47,653 nt of DNA from Enterocloster asparagiformis (lineage in GTDB: Bacteria > Bacillota > Clostridia > Lachnospirales > Lachnospiraceae), in the NCBI GenBank assembly GCA_018380885.1, contig JAGZSY010000040.1:1-47653 (forward strand), in the 5' to 3' direction. The notes beneath the pieces were generated by a model, which saw only the letters and a program-made list of their open reading frames with translations, made no database searches and was not told where the DNA came from. The position numbers and the translations under genes are program-made. Shown here one piece after another: positions 33,055 through 40,641 of this stretch (position 1 is its first letter; the number at the start of each line of letters is the position of its first letter).

Positions 33055-34170
33055 ATGATTAACAAGACAAAATGGTATACAACAGAGGAGCCGTCCATCT
33101 TTTTCGAGGACACGTCCGTGGGAAGAATGAAAAAAGAGCTGTGGGAGGCCGGCGAGGAGGAGATCGACCGGATCCTGGAGGAGTACGGGATTCCGTCTCC
33201 CTCGGAGCTGGGGCAGGCAAACACCTACATTCAGACCACCAACCGCTCAAAGGTGATTGAGAAAAGACGGAAAAACGACATTGTGTTCGTGCCTGTCGGC
33301 TGTACGGAAAACCATGGAAAGCATGCCAACACCGGTTTGGACACCTTTATGGTAACGCAGATACTGGAGGGCGTGCGCAGATACACGGCAAAACAGGGAC
33401 ATGAGTGCAGCATCGCCTTTACGCCGCTCAATTACGGAGGGCATCCCTACCATCATATCGCAATGCCTGGGACTGTGAACATGCCCCATGAGGTGGTCCA
33501 GGAGACGATCATCTATATGATGCTGGGACTGTGGAACGACGGCTTCCGCAAAATTATTCTGGTAAACAATCACGGTCATCTCTGGATGCTGGAGGCGGCG
33601 ATCCAGGAGTTTTGCAAGCGGTTCCAGCTGCCGGGCATTTTCCGGGTGATTGACTGGCATCGGGCGATTCGGGAGTTCTTTATCCCGGTGGACCGGGGAG
33701 ACAGCTTTGAGACCACGTTTATCCATGCGGACGAGATTGAGACCTCCATGGGGCTGCTGCTGTTCCCTGAGATGCTGGACATGGACAAGGCGGAGGAGGC
33801 CTGGCCCAAAGGCTACCTGCCGGGCGGACATTTCGACGTCTCGGTGGATGCCTACCGGCGCCCCTGCCGCTGGAGCGAGGGCCAGGGTCACCAGGCCATC
33901 GAGATCGCGGGGACGCCGGAGGGCGTGGTGGGCAATCCCAAGCTGGCCACGGCCAGAAAGGCGAAACGCCCCACGGCGGCCATATTAAAATACCTGACAT
34001 TGGTACACGACGAAATTCTGGAGGCGTTCCCGGCGGGTACGGTTCCGCCTGTGGAGGAGATGACGCTGCGGACGGAGGCTGAGATGGAGCCGTATCTGAG
34101 AGAGCCGCTCAGCGAGGGCTGGAAGTCCGTGTACGGTATTCCTAAAATCGGAGCGTTTGAGAAACTTTAA
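33055..34170 (+). CDS. iolN: Creatininase-family hydrolase resembling IolN (3-dehydro-scyllo-inosose hydrolase)
   Basis: A 371-residue protein; I prefer ATG 33055 (MINKTKW) to GTG 33046. Creatininase-family metal motifs are seen: PVGCTENHGKHANTGLDT (~80-97; Glu85, His87, Asp96 region), YGGHPYHH, NNHGH, and an acidic EIE in FIHADEIETS. N-terminal FFEDTSVGRMKKEL and the DWHRAIREFF and AYRRPCRWSEGQGHQAIEI blocks are those I recall from IolN-type enzymes, which open a diketo-inositol ring to a keto-gluconate in Thermotoga-like inositol degradation. No IolG/IolM-type dehydrogenase is in this window, so the substrate could be another cyclic diketone or lactone. The family is secure, the exact reaction moderate. 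Confidence 0.72.
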   Translation: MINKTKWYTTEEPSIFFEDTSVGRMKKELWEAGEEEIDRILEEYGIPSPSELGQANTYIQTTNRSKVIEKRRKNDIVFVPVGCTENHGKHANTGLDTFMVTQILEGVRRYTAKQGHECSIAFTPLNYGGHPYHHIAMPGTVNMPHEVVQETIIYMMLGLWNDGFRKIILVNNHGHLWMLEAAIQEFCKRFQLPGIFRVIDWHRAIREFFIPVDRGDSFETTFIHADEIETSMGLLLFPEMLDMDKAEEAWPKGYLPGGHFDVSVDAYRRPCRWSEGQGHQAIEIAGTPEGVVGNPKLATARKAKRPTAAILKYLTLVHDEILEAFPAGTVPPVEEMTLRTEAEMEPYLREPLSEGWKSVYGIPKIGAFEKL

Positions 34171-34193
34171 ATGGCGGAATCAAAATGAGCGTA

Positions 34194-34228
34194 ACGGCGG
34201 ATTTTTAAGTTTCTTAAAAATCTGCCGT
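34194..34228. repeat. Long intra-operon hairpin
   Basis: ACGGCGGATTTTTAAG (34194-34209) pairs with CTTAAAAATCTGCCGT (34213-34228) with one G-T pair and a three-base loop. No T tract follows, and the site lies between two operon genes, so it probably stabilises or processes the mRNA rather than ending it. Confidence 0.65.
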
Positions 34229-34253
34229 AAGCTTTAAAACGGGAGAAAAAATC

Positions 34254-35009
34254 ATGGATTTATTTGATTTGACGGGAAAAAGGGCGATTGTGACGGGCTC
34301 CTGCCAGGGGCTTGGAAGAAGCATAGCCGAGGGCTTGGCCCAGGCCGGCGCTGCGGTCTGCCTGATGGATTTAAACCCGGAGTGCGGGCGGACGGCAAAG
34401 GAAATGTCGGTGGACGGGCTGGCGTTTGAGGGCGTGACCGTGGACCTGACGGACAGGGAGGACCTGGAGCGCGGATTCATGGAGGCGGTGGACAGGCTGG
34501 GAGGGCTGGATATCCTGGTCAATAATGCGGGCATGCAGGTCAGAGGCGATGCGGAGGAGATCGAATTAACCCGCTGGGATAAGCTGATGGAGTTGAATGT
34601 AACCGCGGTGTTTGAGATGAGCCAGCTGGCCGCCAGGCACATGATCGCCCACGGAGGCGGTAAAATCATCAACGTGGCGTCTATGCTCAGCTTTTTCGGC
34701 GGCTACCGCTGCAGCCCCTACGCGGCCTCCAAGGGCGCGGTGGCGCAGCTGACCAAGGCCTGCTCCAACGAATGGGCGGGAAAAGGAATCAATGTGAACG
34801 CCATCGCGCCAGGGTATATGGACACCCCCTTAAACACTGCAATCATAAACGATCCGGAGCGCAACCGCGAGATCACGCTGCGGATACCGGCTCACCGGTG
34901 GGGCGTTCCGGAGGATTTGAAGGGCACGGTGATCTATCTGGCCTCCGGCGCGTCGGACTACGTGTCGGGCGCGATTATCCCCATCGACGGGGGATACCTG
35001 GGGAGGTAA
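34254..35009 (+). CDS. kduD: Short-chain dehydrogenase, KduD-like (2-dehydro-3-deoxy-gluconate 5-dehydrogenase type)
   Basis: A 251-residue classical SDR. NAD-binding TGSCQGLG (14-21), NNAG (90-93), catalytic Ser143, Tyr156 and Lys160 (SPYAASK). KIINVASMLSFFGG, INVNAIAPGYMDT and RIPAHRWGVPEDL match KduD-type enzymes closely in memory, which interconvert 2,5-diketo-3-deoxygluconate and KDG; gluconate 5-dehydrogenases are the main alternative. Next to an IolN-like hydrolase it could reduce a 5-keto-gluconate. It starts after the intra-operon hairpin and is followed by the aldolase 9 bases later. Confidence 0.82.
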   Translation: MDLFDLTGKRAIVTGSCQGLGRSIAEGLAQAGAAVCLMDLNPECGRTAKEMSVDGLAFEGVTVDLTDREDLERGFMEAVDRLGGLDILVNNAGMQVRGDAEEIELTRWDKLMELNVTAVFEMSQLAARHMIAHGGGKIINVASMLSFFGGYRCSPYAASKGAVAQLTKACSNEWAGKGINVNAIAPGYMDTPLNTAIINDPERNREITLRIPAHRWGVPEDLKGTVIYLASGASDYVSGAIIPIDGGYLGR

Positions 35010-35018
35010 GGTGACGGT

Positions 35019-35699
35019 ATGAGTACACAGGAGGTTCTGGAAAGAATTAATCGGGAGAGGCTGATTGCAATTATCCGGGGAGTGGGACCGGACGAGATTG
35101 TGGATACGGCGAAAGCCGTAAAAGAGGGAGGGATTTTCAATCTTGAAATTACCTTTGACCATAGCTGTCCGGGCGGCATAGAAGCCACCCTGGAGTGCAT
35201 CCGGCGGGTGAGAACCTGCTTTGGCGATGAAGTCAATGTGGGGGCGGGGACGGTGCTGACTGCCGGGGAGGTAGAACTGGCGGCAGAGGCAGGGGCCGGG
35301 TATATGATCTCGCCGGGCGCGGATACCGCTGTGATCAGGCGCACAAAGGAATTGGGAAAAATATCCATACCGGGGGCCCTCACTCCCACGGAGGTCTGTC
35401 AGGCATATGAGAGCGGGGCGGACATAGTCAAGCTGTTTCCCGCCGGCGTGCTGGGCCTGGAATATTTAAAAGCGGTGAGAGCGCCCCTGAAGCATATTCC
35501 CATGTGCGCGGTGGGGGGCATAAGCCCGGACAATATCGGGATGTTCCTGGCCGCGGGTATCCGCTGCTTCGGAATCGGGGGCAACCTGGTTTCTCCGGCT
35601 GCGGTCCGCAGAAAAGAATTTGGGAAGCTGACGGAGACTGCCGCGGCCTACCGGCAGGCTGTGAGCCGGTATCCGGAGGACAGGAGGGATGAGGAATGA
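35019..35699 (+). CDS. eda: KDPG/KDPGal-type aldolase
   Basis: A 226-residue class I aldolase. Motifs: LIAIIRG (15-21), Glu43 in NLEITFD (acid/base), GAGTVLT, and the Schiff-base Lys138 in ADIVKLFPAGVLG, then PMCAVGGISPDN. It splits 2-keto-3-deoxy-6-phosphogluconate or its galactonate isomer into pyruvate and glyceraldehyde 3-phosphate. The DgoK-type kinase downstream would supply the substrate, favouring KDPGal. It overlaps the following gene by four bases (ATGA). Confidence 0.9.
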   Translation: MSTQEVLERINRERLIAIIRGVGPDEIVDTAKAVKEGGIFNLEITFDHSCPGGIEATLECIRRVRTCFGDEVNVGAGTVLTAGEVELAAEAGAGYMISPGADTAVIRRTKELGKISIPGALTPTEVCQAYESGADIVKLFPAGVLGLEYLKAVRAPLKHIPMCAVGGISPDNIGMFLAAGIRCFGIGGNLVSPAAVRRKEFGKLTETAAAYRQAVSRYPEDRRDEE

Positions 35700-36970
35700 G
35701 CGTTGTAAACGAGATTATCAGAGACATTCCGCTGCCTGATATGGTGAAGGTGCGGCAGGAGTTTGACCGGACCCGCCTGGAGGATGTGGCGGCGGAGGTG
35801 AGGGCGCGCCTGGACAGACCCGAGATCCGCCAGCGGCTGAAGCCGGGAATGTCCGTAGCCGTGGCGGCGGGCAGCCGCGGAATCAGCAACCATGCTCTGA
35901 TCGTACGGGAAATCGTGCGCTTTTTGCAGGAGTGCCGGACCAGGCCCTATATCGTATCCTCCATGGGCAGCCACGGCGGGGCCACGGTGGAGGGGCAGCG
36001 GGATATTCTGGAGGGCTATGGCATCACGGAGGAGTACTGCGGCTGTCCCGTTCGGGTGGGCACGGACTGCGCCATGATCGGTTACACCGACGACGGCAGA
36101 CCAGTTTATATCGACCGGTTTGCGGCGGAGGCGGACGGCATTGTGCTGGTAAACCGGATCAAGCCCCATACCGCGTTTCGCGGCCCCTACGAATCGGGGC
36201 TGATGAAAATGATGGCCATCGGCCTGGGAAAGCAAAAGGGCGCGGAGACCTGCCACGCGGCGGGCTTTGAGAATATGGCGGAGAATATTCCTAAATTCGC
36301 CCTGGCGGTGTTGAAAAATTGCAATATCGTGGCCGGCCTGGCGATTCTTGAAAATGCCTATGACGAGACGAGGGAGATTGAGGCGCTGACGGCAGACGAG
36401 ATCCCCGAACGGGAGCCGGAGCTTTTGGAGCGGGCGAAACGCTATATGCCCCGCATACTTGTGGACCATGTAGATCTGCTGGTGGTGGGACAGATCGGAA
36501 AGAATTTTTCCGGGGACGGTATGGACCCTAACATTACCGGCACATTTGCCACAAAGTGTGCCAGCGGAGGCCTGAATACCCAGCGGGTGGCGGTGCTGGA
36601 CATCTCCGACGAATCCCACGGAAACGGCGTGGGGTTTGGCATGGCGGATGTGTCCACCAGGAGAGCGTTTGAGAAGTACGATTTTGAGATGAGCTATCCC
36701 AACGCTCTGACCTGCCTGGTAACCCAGGTGGTCAAGGTGCCGATGATTTTTGACAGCGATATGCTGTGCATGAAGGCGGGAATCAAGCTGTGTGCAGATA
36801 TCGAGTATAAAAACGCCAAGGTGATTTACATACAGAACTCGCTAAAGCTTGGGGAAATTTATATTTCGGCCAATCTCCTGCCCCAGGCGAAAGCCCTGGC
36901 AGGGGTCACGGTTGCAGGGGAAGCCGGTCCTATGGAATTTGACGACGGCGGAAATCTCATTTCAATGTAA
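35696..36970 (+). CDS. LarA-superfamily (DUF2088) protein, possible nickel-dependent sugar-acid epimerase
   Basis: A 424-residue protein with the LarA N-terminal fold. SSMGSHGGAT (88-97) corresponds to the THRP region of lactate racemase and RIKPHTAFRGPYESGLMKMM (154-173) to its PHFFAG...GRK region, so His93, His158 and Lys171 appear to keep the nickel-pincer and catalytic positions. LarA homologues include racemases of other hydroxyacids and epimerases of aldonic acids. Within a sugar-acid operon, a C2 epimerase of an aldonate-like intermediate is a reasonable inference. The cofactor genes larB, larC and larE are not in the window. Alignment was made by eye. Confidence 0.75.
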   Translation: MSVVNEIIRDIPLPDMVKVRQEFDRTRLEDVAAEVRARLDRPEIRQRLKPGMSVAVAAGSRGISNHALIVREIVRFLQECRTRPYIVSSMGSHGGATVEGQRDILEGYGITEEYCGCPVRVGTDCAMIGYTDDGRPVYIDRFAAEADGIVLVNRIKPHTAFRGPYESGLMKMMAIGLGKQKGAETCHAAGFENMAENIPKFALAVLKNCNIVAGLAILENAYDETREIEALTADEIPEREPELLERAKRYMPRILVDHVDLLVVGQIGKNFSGDGMDPNITGTFATKCASGGLNTQRVAVLDISDESHGNGVGFGMADVSTRRAFEKYDFEMSYPNALTCLVTQVVKVPMIFDSDMLCMKAGIKLCADIEYKNAKVIYIQNSLKLGEIYISANLLPQAKALAGVTVAGEAGPMEFDDGGNLISM

Positions 36971-36983
36971 AGAGGGGCAAAAT

Positions 36984-37991
36984 ATGGAACAGTATATCAT
37001 AACGATAGACGGCGGAACTACCAATACAAGATGCATTCTGTGGGATAACCGCCGCAGACGGGTGGGGGAAGAGCGGCGGGAAATCGGAGTGCGTAACACA
37101 GCCATTGACGGGAATAATGAGCGCTTAAAGCAGGCGGTGAAGGAGTGTCTGGAATGCCTCACAAGGGATAACGGCGTGGGTTGGGATCAGATTCACCGGA
37201 TCATTGCCAGCGGTATGATTACATCGGACGTTGGGCTGGTGGTGGTGCCTCATCTGACGGCGCCGGCGGGGCTTCAGGAGCTGGCGGATGCCACGGTGGC
37301 CATCGATATGCCGGAAATCTGCCCGATTCCCATTTACTTTATTCCGGGCATCAAAAATTTCTCTGAAGCTGTCACTTTTGAGAATTTTGAGGCCATGGAC
37401 ATCATGAGGGGGGAGGAGGTGGAGAGCATCCCCATTATTGAGAAATATCACAACGGCTCCCCCATGATTCTGGTGCTCCCCGGCTCCCATAACAAGTTTG
37501 TGGCTGTGGATGAGAACAAAAAAATGACAGGCTGTCTGACCTCCATTTCCGGGGAACTGCTGGCGTCCATTACCAACGATACCATTATCGCCAAATCCGT
37601 GGGAAAGCGGTTCCTGGATGTAGCGGACTATGACCGGGAATGGCTGCTGGAGGGGTATCAAAACGCAAAAAAGACGGGGCTGGGCCGGGCCTGCTTTTCC
37701 GCCAGGATACTCTACCTGTTTCAGGACAGCCGGGTGGAAAAGATACAGAATTATATTCTGGGAGCAGCGCTGGCCGGGGACATTACCGCGATTCTGAATT
37801 CCAGCGCAGTCAAGGCTGATGGGCGGACGGTTGTGGTGGTGTGCGGCAAGGACCCGCTGAAACAGGCGCTGTTGGATATTATGGAATATGAGAATATATT
37901 TGCCAGGGTCTGCTCCTTTGTGCCGGAGGAGGGCATGTCCACTTCCGCTCTGGGGGCTTACATGATCGCTGAAAAGAGCAGAATTTTATAA
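36984..37991 (+). CDS. dgoK: 2-keto-3-deoxy-galactonokinase (DgoK-type)
   Basis: I choose ATG 36984 (MEQYIITIDGG), after AGAGGGGC, over an upstream in-frame start inside the previous gene; this gives 335 residues, the usual DgoK length. The ASKHA-fold phosphate loop is IDGGTTNTRCILWD (8-21). PVYFIPG-like (IYFIPGIKN), VLPGSHNKFVAVD and a C-terminal VVVCGKDPLKQAL match the family. It phosphorylates 2-keto-3-deoxy-galactonate (or KDG) at C6 with ATP, feeding the KDPG-type aldolase encoded two genes upstream. Confidence 0.88.
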   Translation: MEQYIITIDGGTTNTRCILWDNRRRRVGEERREIGVRNTAIDGNNERLKQAVKECLECLTRDNGVGWDQIHRIIASGMITSDVGLVVVPHLTAPAGLQELADATVAIDMPEICPIPIYFIPGIKNFSEAVTFENFEAMDIMRGEEVESIPIIEKYHNGSPMILVLPGSHNKFVAVDENKKMTGCLTSISGELLASITNDTIIAKSVGKRFLDVADYDREWLLEGYQNAKKTGLGRACFSARILYLFQDSRVEKIQNYILGAALAGDITAILNSSAVKADGRTVVVVCGKDPLKQALLDIMEYENIFARVCSFVPEEGMSTSALGAYMIAEKSRIL

Positions 37992-38008
37992 TAGGGGGGA
38001 TAGTTCAG

Positions 38009-38971
38009 ATGAAGGTTGTGATTACGGATTATCAATATGACAATATAGATTCAGAGCGGAAGATTGTGGAAGCTGCCGGATTTGAGCTGCTGGATTACCA
38101 GGTAAAGACGCCTGGGGCCCTGATTCCGCTGGTTGCGGATGCCGATGCGATCATTACTCAATATGCGGATGTGAACAGGGAGGTGATTGAACACCTGAAA
38201 CACTGCAAAATGATTATCAAATACGGCATAGGCGTCAACAACATCGACTGCAAGGCCGCAGGGGAAAAGGGAATCTTTGTCTGCAATGTACCGGACTACG
38301 GTGTGCATGAGGTTTCGGATCAGGCGGTTACCATGATCCTGTGTTTAGGAAAGAAACTGGAGACGCTTCAGGAGGATTTGCGCCGGGGCAAATGGGGGTA
38401 CGGCGGAATCGTCCCGGTAAAACGCTTTACAGAGTGCAAGGCCGGGCTTATTGGCTTTGGCCGGATACCGCAGATGGTGTGTAAGAAGCTGCAGGCGTTC
38501 GGAATGGAGATCATGGTATATGATCCTTATGTGGATGAGTCTGTCATCGCGGCGGCGGGAGCGGTAAAGGCCGGTGTGGAGGAAATTTGCCGGAACGCAG
38601 ATTTTATCTCCGTCCACTGTCCGCTGACAGAGGACACGCGCCATATGATCGGTGAGAAGGAATTTGCCATGATGAAGCCGGAGTGCTGCGTTGTCAATAC
38701 CGCCAGGGGCGGCGTGGTGGACGAGCAGGCGCTGATCCGCGCCCTGAAGGAGGGGCGCATCGCAGGAGCCGGCGTGGACGTATTCGAGGAGGAGCCGGTT
38801 TCCGTGTATCATCCGCTGCTGCACATGGACAATGTTATCGCCACGCCGCACAGCGCGTGGTACAGCGAGACGGCTATCACTACACTCCAGCGCAAGGCGG
38901 CGGAGGAGGTGGTGAATGTTTTACAGGGAAATCCGCCGTTTCACTGTGTGAACAGGCAGTATCTTCAATAG
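38009..38971 (+). CDS. D-2-hydroxyacid dehydrogenase, CtBP-like
   Basis: A 320-residue NAD-dependent dehydrogenase. The N-terminal half has KYGIGVNNID (71-80) for substrate binding. The Rossmann loop GFGRIP is at 149-154 with Asp172 of MVYDP favouring NAD. Catalytic Arg233 (TARGGVVDE), Glu262 (DVFEEEP) and His281 (TPHSAW) form the triad. The Trp after His and VKTPG near the start resemble C-terminal-binding-protein-like bacterial members. It could interconvert a 2-keto and a 2-hydroxy acid in this pathway, perhaps opposite in function to the LarA-like enzyme. Exact substrate unknown. Confidence 0.88.
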   Translation: MKVVITDYQYDNIDSERKIVEAAGFELLDYQVKTPGALIPLVADADAIITQYADVNREVIEHLKHCKMIIKYGIGVNNIDCKAAGEKGIFVCNVPDYGVHEVSDQAVTMILCLGKKLETLQEDLRRGKWGYGGIVPVKRFTECKAGLIGFGRIPQMVCKKLQAFGMEIMVYDPYVDESVIAAAGAVKAGVEEICRNADFISVHCPLTEDTRHMIGEKEFAMMKPECCVVNTARGGVVDEQALIRALKEGRIAGAGVDVFEEEPVSVYHPLLHMDNVIATPHSAWYSETAITTLQRKAAEEVVNVLQGNPPFHCVNRQYLQ

Positions 38972-38974
38972 CCC

Positions 38975-39637
38975 ATGAGCCGGTCTGCGCTTACAAAACG
39001 GAATATGCTGGCGCTGTCTCTGGGGATTTTCTTCGATGCCCTGGGGGTGGCGCTGGTGACGAAATCCGATTTCGGTATATCCGCGGTGTCCTCCGTGGCC
39101 TATGTGCTCAGCCGCGTATTTCCGGCTATGACCTTTGGCATGTGGAGTTATACTTACCAGTTCTTTCTGTTTGTTCTGATGTGTGGTCTGGTGAGACGAT
39201 GTTCGGCGGGCTATGCCATAAGTTTTTTGGTGGGCATCGTGTTTGGATATACCCTTGATTTTTGCAGGTTCTTTGTGAACTGTCTGCCGTTGGGAGCGCT
39301 GCTGAGGATTCTGTATTTTGTGCTGGGAACGGCGGTTCTGATCGCTGGGGTGGCCTTTCTCATGATTTCCAATATGCCGATTATGCCGCAGGATCTGTTT
39401 ACCCGGGAGCTGTCCGCCCACTTTTCGCTTCCTTTTAAACGGGTAAAGACAATGTTTGACCTGTTCTGCGTGGCCTTCAGCCTGGCTGTGTCGGTCTGCG
39501 CGCTGGGGAGAGCGGCAGGCCTTGGGGCGGGAACTCTGGTAAGCGCGCTGATTACCGGCAGATGTGTGGATTGGATCAAAGAGAGGCTGTTGTCCACAAA
39601 AATGTTCGGACCGGACTGCCGGAGAGGCGAAACGTAA
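38975..39637 (+). CDS. YczE/DUF6198-like integral membrane protein
   Basis: A 220-residue protein with five to six hydrophobic helices and start three bases after the previous stop. The N-terminal LGIFFDALGVALVTKSDFGISAVSSVAYVLS and PIMPQDLFTRELS are typical of the YczE/YitT-like membrane family of Firmicutes. Function is unknown; as the last gene of the operon it may assist transport or efflux of an intermediate. A strong terminator overlaps its stop codon. Confidence 0.8.
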   Translation: MSRSALTKRNMLALSLGIFFDALGVALVTKSDFGISAVSSVAYVLSRVFPAMTFGMWSYTYQFFLFVLMCGLVRRCSAGYAISFLVGIVFGYTLDFCRFFVNCLPLGALLRILYFVLGTAVLIAGVAFLMISNMPIMPQDLFTRELSAHFSLPFKRVKTMFDLFCVAFSLAVSVCALGRAAGLGAGTLVSALITGRCVDWIKERLLSTKMFGPDCRRGET

Positions 39638-39677
39638 AAAAACGTATTCACACTGATTTGCGTGAATACGTTTTTTT
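39636..39677 (+). terminator. Terminator of the sugar-acid operon
   Basis: ACGTATTCAC (39642-39651) pairs with GTGAATACGT (39662-39671), flanked by A-run and T-run, so it could work in both directions. It lies directly after the last operon gene. Confidence 0.9.
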
Positions 39678-39682
39678 ATAGA

Positions 39683-39755
39683 TGGAGACAACAGGGCTCG
39701 AACCTGCGACCTTCTACACGTCAAGCAGACGCTCTCCCAGCTGAGCTATATCTCC
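39683..39755 (-). tRNA. tRNA-Val(GAC)
   Basis: Read on the minus strand: acceptor GGAGATA/TGTCTCC, D-stem GCTC/GAGC, anticodon stem TCTGC/GTAGA with loop TTGACGT giving anticodon GAC, and T-arm GCAGG-TTCGAGC-CCTGT. The discriminator base is A. CCA is not encoded. Confidence 0.93.
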
Positions 39756-39820
39756 ATGCGACAATTATAGCATAACGGATGATCAATAAGCAACAAAAAG
39801 ATATCCGAAATTATAAAAAA

Positions 39821-39894
39821 TCGAGGCGACAAGATTCGAACTTGCGGCCTCTGCGTCCCGAACGCAGCGCTCTACCAAACTGAGCCACGCCTCG
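39821..39894 (-). tRNA. tRNA-Pro(CGG)
   Basis: On the minus strand: acceptor CGAGGCG/CGCCTCG, D-stem GCTC/GAGC, anticodon stem CTGCG/CGCAG with loop TTCGGGA giving anticodon CGG, and T-arm GCAAG-TTCGAAT-CTTGT. Discriminator A; CCA is not encoded. It lies upstream of tRNA-Val in the same direction and probably shares its transcript. Confidence 0.93.
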
Positions 39895-39951
39895 ATATTG
39901 TCCATTGACGAACGGTAAATATCATATCACTGATTTGGGAAAAAAGCAAGT

Positions 39952-39983
39952 GAAAAATGAAAAAGAAGGCAGCCTCAGCTGCC
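39952..39983 (-). terminator. Terminator overlapping the stop codon of the 49-residue gene
   Basis: On the minus strand GGCAGC (39983-39978), loop TGAG, GCTGCC (39973-39968), then TTCTTTTTCATTTTT. The loop contains the TGA stop codon (39977-39975). Confidence 0.8.
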
Positions 39984-40124
39984 CTCCTCCACGATCTGTT
40001 CCAGGACCCGGATGAGATCCTGCAGGGTGTTTAACTGCACGTCCCGCGCCAGAATATCGTTTTTCAGGTCAATAGACAGGGATTCGAATTTGTCCCGAAT
40101 TTTCGGGGAAACATAGGATGCCAT
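39975..40124 (-). CDS. Small conserved-looking protein, 49 residues
   Basis: I choose ATG 40124 (MASYVSPKIRDKFESL), seven bases after a perfect GGAGGT, over a longer frame that lacks one. The product is probably all-helical: two amphipathic helices, SPKIRDKFESLSIDLKNDIL and VQLNTLQDLIRVLEQIVEE. There is no membrane helix and no cysteine. I cannot name the family, though the sequence feels like a conserved short Lachnospiraceae protein. It has its own terminator, and a cluster of DnaA boxes lies ~100-340 bases upstream of its start. Size and context recall the checkpoint protein Sda, but the sequence is not Sda. Confidence 0.75.
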   Translation of the reverse strand: MASYVSPKIRDKFESLSIDLKNDILARDVQLNTLQDLIRVLEQIVEEGS

Positions 40125-40227
40125 GTGATCACCTCCAATGCTAGTATGGGCAGTCGGGCCGTTTCTTATCCCCAGAGCGCTGGCGGTCAAAGGCCCTGAT
40201 TCGACTCTTTGTCTATAAAACCAAGAG

Positions 40228-40460
40228 TTATCCACAATAATGTGGAAAAATCTGTGGATAAAATGTTATTGTCTGACAGAATGTGTATAAGTACATACTG
40301 AACCAGAATAGAAGGGCAATTTGCGCAGCGATAGCTGCTCTGACAGAAAAGAGTCTGTAATATGGGAACATCTCAGTTAGGGGGCGGATAAACAGGTGAA
40401 ATAGCGGAGAGATGACCGGACGGTGGATAACATTCTGATTTTCAGCGCCTGTGTGGATAA
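40228..40460. promoter_or_regulatory. DnaA-box cluster
   Basis: Three perfect DnaA boxes: TTATCCACA at 40228-40236, TGTGGATAA at 40253-40261 and at 40452-40460. Three more differ by one base: TGTGGAAAA 40241-40249, TGTGTATAA 40282-40290 and GGTGGATAA 40422-40430. The first three sit 12-13 bases apart, with the outer two inverted. No dnaA, dnaN or rpmH is nearby, so this is not the usual oriC locus. It may titrate DnaA or let DnaA control the divergent small gene and hydantoinase gene. Confidence 0.75.
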
Positions 40461-40521
40461 CTTTGTGCGCCGCAGCCCTTCGGCACGGTTTTTTAGTCCA
40501 GGCGCGCGTCATAACCGGTAT

Positions 40522-40549
40522 TTCCCGGGGCTCGGGAACGTGCTATAAT
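40522..40549 (+). promoter_or_regulatory. Extended -10 promoter with an inverted repeat, upstream of the dihydropyrimidinase gene
   Basis: TGCTATAAT ends at 40549: a perfect TATAAT (40544-40549) with the extended TG motif and no good -35. TTCCCG (40522-40527) and CGGGAA (40533-40538) form an inverted repeat over the -35 position, a probable regulator site. The gene start is ~93 bases downstream. Confidence 0.65.
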
Positions 40550-40641
40550 AGAAGAGACGGTTTTGGAAGCGGGGAGCGCCGGCAGCCGACCGTCAAAATC
40601 AACGGATAGTGCGATCATTTGGAGAGGGGAGCGATAAAAGA

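Noticed and set aside
34194..34228. Hairpin as an intrinsic terminator
   Set aside because: No T tract follows and the downstream gene continues the operon with no evident promoter.
35696..36970. True lactate racemase LarA
   Set aside because: Motifs around both catalytic regions differ strongly from lactate racemase and the neighbours are sugar-acid genes, not lactate genes.
39683..39894. tRNA genes as attachment site of an integrated element
   Set aside because: No integrase gene and no repeated tRNA 3' end could be found in the window.
40228..40460. DnaA-box cluster as the chromosomal origin oriC
   Set aside because: No dnaA, dnaN, rpmH or gyr genes flank it and no clear AT-rich unwinding region is visible; a titration or regulatory site is more likely.
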